Source: Comamonadaceae bacterium (GTDB lineage Bacteria; Pseudomonadota; Gammaproteobacteria; Burkholderiales; Burkholderiaceae_C). Taken from it: DNA of 8,112 bases. Numbering within the stretch: the stretch's first letter is position 1; the number at the start of each line of letters is the position of its first letter. The notes beneath the pieces were generated by a model. The model made no database searches and was not told the DNA's origin. It worked only from the letters and a program-made list of their open reading frames with translations. A program made the position numbers and the translations under genes. Positions 1-5,505 of this stretch are shown one piece after another. Location: NCBI GenBank assembly GCA_947458415.1, contig CANGZG010000105.1:1-8112 (forward strand). Direction: 5' to 3'.

Positions 1-304
1 CCATGTCGCGGAAATTGCGCTCGGCGTCTGCAGATTCAGAGACGTTTTCAGTGAAGGTGGTTTTGACTTTGTCACCGAACTCAGCTTCGATGGCCTTGCG
101 GGCGTTGTCGTGAGCGAATGTCCAGCCGCCGTCACCGACAGGGCCCACATAAGCGAAAGCAATTTTCAGAGGTTCGGCCTTGGGGGCTTCAGCTGCGGGA
201 GCGGGTTTCGGCTCCTCTTTTTTGCCGCAACCGACCACGAGGGCTGCAGCCACGACACCCAAAGCAGCGGCACGAAACCAGGTGCGTTTGTGAAAATCAG
301 TCAT
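1..304 (-). CDS. BMP-family ABC transporter substrate-binding lipoprotein (partial, N-terminal 101 residues)
   Basis: This is the extracytoplasmic receptor of the ABC importer encoded just upstream on the same strand. The 3' part runs off the left edge. The N-terminus is a lipoprotein signal: a basic n-region (HKR), a hydrophobic stretch, and the lipobox LVVGC with Cys26 as the expected lipidation site. A Lys/Pro/Ala/Glu-rich linker follows, then the mature domain with KIAFAYVGPVGDGGW, a typical opening of BMP/PnrA/YufN receptors, where the GDGGW-type segment leads into the ligand pocket. I chose the ATG at 304 because AAAGG lies 6 nt before it; the in-frame ATG at 310 abuts that same AAAGG with no spacer. 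Known members bind purine nucleosides or related ligands; the purine ligand here is inferred from that and from the xdh/guaD neighbours. It is separated from the permease gene by 194 bp, so it may have separate expression control. Confidence 0.93.
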   Translation of the reverse strand, partial: MTDFHKRTWFRAAALGVVAAALVVGCGKKEEPKPAPAAEAPKAEPLKIAFAYVGPVGDGGWTFAHDNARKAIEAEFGDKVKTTFTENVSESADAERNFRDM

Positions 305-370
305 ATCCATCCTTTAGAAAAATCGCAAGAGTTGGGGTTAACGAGAAAAAACGCATTATGACCTTGATTG

Positions 371-388
371 ACGGGGGTTTTCCCGCGT
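371..388 (-). repeat. Small inverted repeat (hairpin) upstream of the lipoprotein gene
   Basis: On the minus strand this reads as a 7-bp stem with one internal mismatch (ACGCGGG pairing with CCCCCGT) closed by an AAAA loop. It lies about 67 nt upstream of the lipoprotein start. A T6 run occurs at 351-346, too far away to form a classical intrinsic terminator with this stem. It could be a leader mRNA structure or chance. Confidence 0.3.
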
Positions 389-433
389 GCAGGGGCCAAA
401 AGCACAAAACTCTCAGGGATTTCACGCATACCC

Positions 434-445
434 GCTGAATTCAGC
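434..445. repeat. Perfect 12-bp palindrome in the permease-lipoprotein gap
   Basis: GCTGAATTCAGC is a perfect 12-bp palindrome with no spacer, located between the end of permease 2 and the substrate-binding lipoprotein gene. It sits 5 bp from the hairpin at 451-469. It could be a regulator site or part of a larger RNA structure, but a single copy cannot show function. Confidence 0.35.
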
Positions 446-450
446 CAGTG

Positions 451-469
451 ACGCCCCGTTTCAGGGCGT
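451..469 (-). other. GC-rich stem-loop downstream of permease 2
   Basis: ACGCCC (451-456) pairs perfectly with GGGCGT (464-469) around a 7-nt loop, 30 nt past the permease 2 stop. Read in the direction of the operon (minus) there is no T-tract after it, so it is not a standard intrinsic terminator for that transcript. Read on the plus strand it is followed only by a short TT before C. It may be an mRNA-stabilising or processing hairpin between the membrane-component genes and the lipoprotein gene. Confidence 0.4.
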
Positions 470-498
470 TTCTGCAGGCAATTGGTGCGTGTTGGTGG

Positions 499-1419
499 TC
501 ATGCGCCAGGATAAAACGGCTTGCCCAAAGACGCTGGCATGTTCACCCGAATCCATTGGGGGTTTCTTGAAATCAACGCCAGCACCACGATGGTGGCGAC
601 ATAAGGCAACATGCTCAGAAACTGGCTGGGCACCTCGACACCGGAAGCCTGCAAATGAAATTGCAGCATGGTCACTCCCCCAAACAAATACGCACCCAAC
701 AAAATGCGGGCTGGCCGCCAAGTGGCAAACGTGGTGAGTGCCAACGCAATCCAACCTTTGCCAGCGATCATGCCCTCGACCCACAGCGGCGTGTAAATCA
801 CTGAAATGTAGGCGCCTGCCAAACCACACAAAGCGCCACCGCAGACCACCGCCGCCAGACGAATGCCACGCACCGGATAACCCAACGCATGTGCAGATTG
901 CGGCGACTCGCCCACCGCACGCAACACCAAACCGGCGCGGCTGCGTTGCAAAAACCAAATCAACGCCAAGGTCAGGCCCAGCGCCAAATACACCATGGGA
1001 TGGTGACGAAACAACGCTGTTCCCACCACTGGCAAGTCAGCCAAATACGGCACCTCGTAACTCAAACGCTCAGGCAATTTGGCTTGCACATAACCGGTTC
1101 CCACAAACGCGGAGAAGCCCACACCAAACAAACTCAAGGCCAATCCGGTGGCGTACTGGTTGGTGTTCAAGCCAATCACCAAGGCGCCAAAGAACAGCGA
1201 CAACAACGCGCCCGCGCCCATGCCTGCCAAAAAACCCAAGAGATCGCTGCCGGTGTTCACCACCGTGGCATAGCCCGCGATCGCGGCACACAACATCATG
1301 CCCTCGGCACCCAAATTGACGATGCCCGCTTTTTCGTTGATCAACAAACCCAAAGCCGCGATGGCCAACACCGTGCCAGCGCTGAGCGTGGCGGCAATCA
1401 ACAATGCATAGGTTTCCAT
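499..1419 (-). CDS. ABC transporter permease 2 (BPD_transp_2 family, YufQ/NupQ-like)
   Basis: This is a 306-residue inner-membrane protein, one of the two transmembrane subunits of the importer. It is strongly hydrophobic throughout, with several segments long enough to span the membrane. The family motif NLGAEG is at residues 35-40, just after the first helix, and an AVGESPQSAHALGYP segment typical of the ATPase-coupling loop of this family appears in the second half. The start at 1419 is chosen over an in-frame ATG at 1494 because the upstream permease ends there as TGATG (1-nt overlap), AAGGGG lies 8 nt before the ATG, and the METYALL N-terminus fits the family. Stop/start overlap implies translational coupling with permease 1. 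Transport of purines or nucleosides is inferred from family and context; the exact substrate cannot be read from the permease. Confidence 0.93.
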   Translation of the reverse strand: METYALLIAATLSAGTVLAIAALGLLINEKAGIVNLGAEGMMLCAAIAGYATVVNTGSDLLGFLAGMGAGALLSLFFGALVIGLNTNQYATGLALSLFGVGFSAFVGTGYVQAKLPERLSYEVPYLADLPVVGTALFRHHPMVYLALGLTLALIWFLQRSRAGLVLRAVGESPQSAHALGYPVRGIRLAAVVCGGALCGLAGAYISVIYTPLWVEGMIAGKGWIALALTTFATWRPARILLGAYLFGGVTMLQFHLQASGVEVPSQFLSMLPYVATIVVLALISRNPQWIRVNMPASLGKPFYPGA

Positions 1420-2495
1420 CACGCAAGCCCCTTGGTGTTCGCACTGCGCCAACGCAGTCGGTAATTCATCAGCACATCGCAGGCCAGCAAACAAAACAAC
1501 AGCAAGCCTTGAAACACACCGGTCAGCGATTTGGGCAAACCCAACCGTGATTGGGCCAATTCACCACCGATATAAAACATGCTCATCAAAATCGCAGAAA
1601 ACACCATGCCCACAGGATGCAAGCGCCCGACAAACGCCACGATGATGGCGGCGAAGCCATAGCCCACCGGCACATAAGGTGTGAGTTGTCCAATCGGTCC
1701 GGCAACCTCGAGTGCACCGGCCAAGCCCGCACAGGCCCCCGACACCAAGAGCGCCACCCAAATGGCGCGGCGCGAAGAAAACCCGGCGTAGCGCGCTGCG
1801 GCGGGCGACAGCCCGCCAATTTGTTGCGCCCAACCTGCACGGGTACGGAACATGAACACCCACAGCGCCAACACACCCGCCAAGGCCATCAATGCACCCA
1901 AGTTGACCCGCGAGCCCTTGAACAAGCGCGGTACTTGTGTGGCCGCTTCAAAGGTTTTGGTTTGGGGAAAGTTGTAACCCAGCGGGTCTTTCCAAGGGCC
2001 GTAAACCAAATAACCCAACACCATGATGGCGACATACACCAGCATCAAACTGACCAAAATTTCATTCGCATGGAAACGGTCACGCAACCAAGCCGCCAGC
2101 CCCGCCCAGCACATGCCTCCTACCAAACCAGCCAACAAAACAGGCACAAAAAACCAACCACCGCTGGTTTTGTCTGCCAGCAATGCCACGCCGGTGGCGA
2201 ACACCGCCCCCATCACGTATTGACCCTCTGCGCCGATGTTCCAGACATTGGAGCGAAAGCACAACGCCAGCCCCAAGGCAATCAACAACAAGGGCGTGGC
2301 CTTGACCACCAATTCACCCAAGGCATAGCCACTGCGGATCGGCTCCCAAAAAAACACCTGCAAACCTTTGACCGGGTCTTTGCCCAAGGCCAAAAACAAC
2401 ATCACCCCCAAGATGACGGTCAACACCAACGCCAACAAAGGCGAGGCGATGCGCCAAAACGAGGACGGTTCGGGTCGGGCTTCAAGTTTCCACAC
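1419..2495 (-). CDS. ABC transporter permease 1 (BPD_transp_2 family, YufP/NupP-like), GTG start
   Basis: This is the second transmembrane subunit, 358 residues with the start chosen here. It begins with a short cytoplasmic stretch and a long hydrophobic helix (about residues 17-37), followed by about nine hydrophobic segments. The family motif NIGAEGQ is at residues 86-92 and an arginine-containing coupling region (RTRAGWAQQIGG) lies mid-protein. Start choice: an in-frame ATG at 2519 would give 366 residues but overlaps the ATPase 3' end and would place the GAGAAGG ribosome binding site inside the coding region. The GTG at 2495 lies 9 nt after GAGAAGG (2511-2505), begins 1 nt after the ATPase stop, and yields a WKLEARPEPSS N-terminus that looks like family members. 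Its stop overlaps permease 2 as TGATG. The two permeases probably form a heterodimer, as in YufPQ-type systems. Confidence 0.92.
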   Translation of the reverse strand: MWKLEARPEPSSFWRIASPLLALVLTVILGVMLFLALGKDPVKGLQVFFWEPIRSGYALGELVVKATPLLLIALGLALCFRSNVWNIGAEGQYVMGAVFATGVALLADKTSGGWFFVPVLLAGLVGGMCWAGLAAWLRDRFHANEILVSLMLVYVAIMVLGYLVYGPWKDPLGYNFPQTKTFEAATQVPRLFKGSRVNLGALMALAGVLALWVFMFRTRAGWAQQIGGLSPAAARYAGFSSRRAIWVALLVSGACAGLAGALEVAGPIGQLTPYVPVGYGFAAIIVAFVGRLHPVGMVFSAILMSMFYIGGELAQSRLGLPKSLTGVFQGLLLFCLLACDVLMNYRLRWRSANTKGLA

Positions 2496-2496
2496 G

Positions 2497-4017
2497 TCAA
2501 TGCACCTTCTCTTGTTCATCTGTCCACAGACCGCTCATCCAGCTGCCAATCTGGGCCACGGTGGCCTCGGCGCGCGACAACGAGGGCGACAGTCGCCCTT
2601 GCGCCATCACATGCATGCGGTCACACAGTTCAAACAGTTCATCGAGTTCTTCGCTGACCACCAAGACCGCGCATCCGGCGTCGCGCAAAGCCATCAAAGC
2701 GGCGCGAATTTGCGCTGCTGCACCGACATCGACGCCCCACGTGGGCTGCGACACGATCAGCAAACGGGGAGCCGCATCGATTTCGCGTCCCACGATGAAC
2801 TTTTGCAAATTGCCACCGGACAAGGATTGGGCTGCTGCCTGCGGGCCACCCGCCTTGACTTGGTATTTGGCGATGATGGCGCCGGCTTGCGCGGCCAACG
2901 CCGACATGTTCACCCAACCCGTTGCGCTCACTGCTTCGCTGCGGGTGAGCAACAGGTTGTGCGCCAGGCTCAAGGTCGGCACCGCTCCGCGCCCGAGCCG
3001 TTCGTCTGGCACAAAATGCAAACCCAACGCGCGTCGCTGCGCCGGGTCACGCTGGCCCACCGACTGCCCAGACATGCGAATGCTGTCGGGCTTGGCGCGC
3101 ACATCTTCGCCGCTCAACGCATAGAGCAACTCGCGTTGACCATTGCCCGACACACCTGCGATGCCCACGATTTCACCTTGGTGCACTTGCAAATCCAAGG
3201 CATCCAAATGGGTGCCAAACGGGTCTTGTCGCGCCAGGCTGAGTTGCCGCACCTCCAAGACCAATTCGCCCCGCTGCCGCTGGCTGTGTACCAATGCAGG
3301 CGGCTCACTGCCAATCATCATTTGACTCAGCGATGCATTGGTTTCTTCACGCGGGTCACACTCGCCGCTGACACGCCCTGCACGCAACACGGTGCAATGC
3401 GTGCACAGGGCGCGGATCTCGTGCAATTTGTGGCTGATGTACAAAATGCTGCACCCTTCGGCAACCAATTGACGCAACACCGCAAACAATTTGTCAACCG
3501 CTTGCGGCGTGAGCACCGAAGTCGGTTCATCCAAAATCAGCAAACGCGGTTCACACAACAACGCGCGAATGATTTCAACCCGTTGCATTTCACCCACGCT
3601 CAAGGTGTGAACCGGGCGCTCGGGCTCCAAGTCCAAACCATAAGCCGCAGCCTTGTCGCGAATACGGCGACTGACCTCGGCCAGCGACAAAGATTTGTCC
3701 AGACCCAACCAGACGTTTTGCGCCACCGTCAAGGTGTCAAACAAACTGAAATGTTGGAACACCATGCTGATGCCCAATTGGCGCGCTTGCTGCGGGTTGC
3801 GGATGTGCACCGACTTGCCTTGGAATCGGATGTCACCTTGATCGGGTTGCACCGCGCCATAAATGATTTTCATCAAGGTCGATTTGCCAGCGCCGTTTTC
3901 ACCCAAGATGGCATGAATTTGTCCGGGCATGACTTGCAAAGTAATGCGGTCATTGGCCAACACTGCCGGGTATTGTTTGCTGATGCCGCGCAGTTCTAAC
4001 AAGGCTTCATGGCTCAT
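2497..4017 (-). CDS. ABC transporter ATP-binding protein with two nucleotide-binding domains (YufO/RbsA-type)
   Basis: This 506-residue cytoplasmic ATPase powers the importer. NBD1 is consensus: Walker A GENGAGKST (39-47), Q-loop Gln88, signature LSVGE (139-143), Walker B LLILDEPT (159-166) with Glu164, and H-loop His196. NBD2 is degenerate in the way usual for this class: its Walker A region (about 289-297, GVSGNGQRE) lacks the Lys, the signature LSGGN (400-404) is intact, the Walker B region has Gln425 in place of the catalytic Glu, and the H-loop position reads SEEL. Residue 428 is Trp, where relatives usually have Arg in the QPTRG motif. The start at 4017 is the ATG directly before the conserved EALLELRGISKQYP opening; upstream reading-frame extension would run into xdhA. 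It is the first gene of the leftward operon and lies 1 nt from permease 1. Simple-sugar transporters share this fold, but the BMP receptor and purine genes favour purine or nucleoside uptake. Confidence 0.95.
   Translation of the reverse strand: MSHEALLELRGISKQYPAVLANDRITLQVMPGQIHAILGENGAGKSTLMKIIYGAVQPDQGDIRFQGKSVHIRNPQQARQLGISMVFQHFSLFDTLTVAQNVWLGLDKSLSLAEVSRRIRDKAAAYGLDLEPERPVHTLSVGEMQRVEIIRALLCEPRLLILDEPTSVLTPQAVDKLFAVLRQLVAEGCSILYISHKLHEIRALCTHCTVLRAGRVSGECDPREETNASLSQMMIGSEPPALVHSQRQRGELVLEVRQLSLARQDPFGTHLDALDLQVHQGEIVGIAGVSGNGQRELLYALSGEDVRAKPDSIRMSGQSVGQRDPAQRRALGLHFVPDERLGRGAVPTLSLAHNLLLTRSEAVSATGWVNMSALAAQAGAIIAKYQVKAGGPQAAAQSLSGGNLQKFIVGREIDAAPRLLIVSQPTWGVDVGAAAQIRAALMALRDAGCAVLVVSEELDELFELCDRMHVMAQGRLSPSLSRAEATVAQIGSWMSGLWTDEQEKVH
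2505..2511 (-). promoter_or_regulatory. Ribosome binding site deciding the GTG start of permease 1
   Basis: GAGAAGG on the minus strand is a strong Shine-Dalgarno match 9 nt before the GTG at 2495. It lies inside the last codons of the ATPase gene and inside the N-terminus that the alternative ATG at 2519 would produce, which argues against that ATG. Confidence 0.7.
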
Positions 4018-4080
4018 GGGGCTTTTCCATTCGTGCGTTCCGGTGCAACAATAGCTCGTAAACATCTTTGCAGAGTTGGC
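4018..4080. promoter_or_regulatory. Divergent intergenic control region between importer operon and xdhAB-guaD
   Basis: Only 63 bp separate the starts of the ATPase gene (leftward) and xdhA (rightward), so promoters for both directions must lie here or extend into the 5' coding ends. I see no clear consensus sigma-70 promoter in either direction. An imperfect dyad sits at 4030-4051. The arrangement suggests shared control of purine uptake and oxidation, but this is inference from layout. Confidence 0.5.
4030..4051. repeat. Imperfect dyad, candidate operator
   Basis: The segment has the symmetric form TT-N2-TGC-N8-GCA-N2-AA about a centre between 4040 and 4041: TT 4030-4031 with AA 4050-4051, and TGC 4034-4036 with GCA 4045-4047. 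It lies near the ATPase start in the short divergent region, where a regulator could act on both directions. Five matched base pairs in a 22-bp window could be chance. Confidence 0.25.
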
Positions 4081-5505
4081 ATGACTTTCCCCAAACTGGA
4101 TTTGATTCACCGTCACCGGCGCCATTCGCTGGTCAATGTACCACCGGCCCGCACCTTGCTTGACGTCTTGCGCGAAGAGTTGCGCGCCACCGACACCAAA
4201 GAAGGATGCGCCAGCGGCGACTGCGGCGCCTGCACCGTGGTGTTGTCCAAAGCCGATGGCAGCCACGCGCACACCGTCAACAGTTGCATCCGCATGGCTC
4301 ACTCTGCACATGGCTTGAAAGTCACCACGGCGGCAGACCTGTCGGTGAATGGACAACTGCATCCTGTGCAACAAGCGTTGGTAGACCATCATGCCTCACA
4401 GTGCGGCTTTTGCACACCGGGATTTGTCATGAGTTTGTACGATTTGTACCAACGCGCCAACGGCAGACCGGTCACCCGCGACGAAGCCTTGGAAGCGATC
4501 TCTGGCAACCTGTGCCGTTGTACCGGGTACCGCCCGATCATTGATGCCGCATGCGCCATGCACACCTACCCTCGCCCTGCGTCACCCCCTACACTCCCCG
4601 CGCAAACCGATGACCGCGATCCGCTGAACCCTCACTACGCCTTGCCGACCCAGTTGACACAACTGTTGCGCTTGCGTGCCACACACCCCGAAGCGCAACT
4701 GATGGCGGGCGGCACCGACGCGGGCTTGTGGGTCACGCAACAACATCGCAGGTTCCAGCAAGTGATTGACCTCACGCGCGTCAACGAGTTGTTGCAGATC
4801 GAAAACTACCCGCACCATTTGGCCATCGGTGCGGCGGTGAATTTGCATGACGCATTCGCCGCCTTGGCGCAAGAACGTCCCTCAGTGGCGCATTTTGCTG
4901 AACGCTTTGCAGGACGCCCAGTGCGTCAGTCAGGCACGCTGGGGGGCAATGTCGCCAACGGTTCGCCGATCGGGGACAGCATGCCGCTGTTGATCGCCTT
5001 GGGTGCGCAAGTGGTGTTGATGGCTGAGCGCAAAGGCCGTGTGGTGAGCCGGCACCTGCCTTTGGAACATTTTTACATCGGTTATCGACAAACGGCATTG
5101 CAAGCAGACGAGGTCTTGTGTTGGATCGTGGTGCCCAAGCCATTGGCGGGCGAGCAATTGGTGCATTACAAAGTGTCCAAGCGATGGGAAGACGACATTT
5201 CAGCGGTCTGCCTGGCCATGCAATACCACTTGAACAACGGCGTGGTGCAATCAGTGCGCATCGCGGCGGGCGGTGTGGCCGCCACGCCTGTGCGCGCCCA
5301 CCAGACCGAGGCCGTGCTTGCCGGACAAGTTTGGAATGCATCGGCCATCGCCAAAGCGCAAGACAGCATGGACCAGGAGTTCTCGCCCATCAGCGACATG
5401 CGCGCCAGCGCCAGCTATCGCCGACTGGTATTGCGCCAATTGCTGCAACGCGCATGGCTGCAACAGCAAGGTCATCCCATGACCCAACTGGAAGACTTGG
5501 CATGA
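4081..5505 (+). CDS. xdhA: Xanthine dehydrogenase small subunit, [2Fe-2S]/FAD
   Basis: This is the 474-residue electron-transfer subunit of xanthine dehydrogenase, which passes electrons from the molybdenum site in XdhB to NAD+ via two iron-sulfur clusters and FAD. The plant-type ferredoxin domain has Cys43, Cys48, Cys51 and Cys69. The helical second cluster domain has Cys108 and Cys111 (QCGFCTPGF) and Cys145 and Cys147 (GNLCRCTGYRP). The FAD domain (about 180-350) carries MAGGTDAGLW (208-217) and GTLGGNVANGSPIGDS (285-300); a CO-dehydrogenase-flavoprotein C-terminal domain follows. Length matches bacterial XdhA. The start is the ATG at 4081; the in-frame ATG at 4009 would overlap the divergent ATPase start and adds non-family sequence. 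The ribosome binding site is weak (at best AGAG about 8 nt upstream). The stop overlaps the xdhB start by 4 nt (ATGA). Confidence 0.97.
   Translation: MTFPKLDLIHRHRRHSLVNVPPARTLLDVLREELRATDTKEGCASGDCGACTVVLSKADGSHAHTVNSCIRMAHSAHGLKVTTAADLSVNGQLHPVQQALVDHHASQCGFCTPGFVMSLYDLYQRANGRPVTRDEALEAISGNLCRCTGYRPIIDAACAMHTYPRPASPPTLPAQTDDRDPLNPHYALPTQLTQLLRLRATHPEAQLMAGGTDAGLWVTQQHRRFQQVIDLTRVNELLQIENYPHHLAIGAAVNLHDAFAALAQERPSVAHFAERFAGRPVRQSGTLGGNVANGSPIGDSMPLLIALGAQVVLMAERKGRVVSRHLPLEHFYIGYRQTALQADEVLCWIVVPKPLAGEQLVHYKVSKRWEDDISAVCLAMQYHLNNGVVQSVRIAAGGVAATPVRAHQTEAVLAGQVWNASAIAKAQDSMDQEFSPISDMRASASYRRLVLRQLLQRAWLQQQGHPMTQLEDLA
5490..5494 (+). promoter_or_regulatory. Ribosome binding site of xdhB within the xdhA 3' end
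   Basis: GGAAG lies 7 nt before the xdhB ATG at 5502 and supports this start over any upstream in-frame codon. Confidence 0.65.

Noticed and set aside
110..438. Small plus-strand open frames over the lipoprotein gene and the gap
   Set aside because: They are antisense to a clear lipoprotein signal peptide, lack convincing ribosome sites and match no family I recognise.
451..472. Intrinsic terminator ending the permease transcript
   Set aside because: The stem is good, but no T-tract follows on the minus strand, so it does not meet the criteria for a terminator of the operon.
1551..2657. A 368-codon open frame on the plus strand antisense to permease 1
   Set aside because: It is very rich in His, Gln and Arg and has no domain pattern; the minus strand encodes a clear membrane permease.
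2368..3999. A 543-codon open frame on the plus strand antisense to the ATPase gene
   Set aside because: It lies opposite a gene with textbook ABC motifs, is rich in Arg/His/Gln as expected for a complementary-frame shadow, and shows no recognisable domain.
4009..4080. 24-codon upstream extension of xdhA
   Set aside because: It would overlap the divergent ATPase start and adds sequence not seen at XdhA N-termini.
4018..4392. Upstream extension of the ATPase frame to 4392
   Set aside because: It runs antisense through the xdhA iron-sulfur domain coding sequence and adds no ABC-family sequence.
5118..5501. 128-codon upstream extension of the xdhB frame
   Set aside because: It overlaps conserved xdhA coding sequence. 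The family N-terminus begins at the ATG at 5502, which has its own ribosome site and ATGA coupling.
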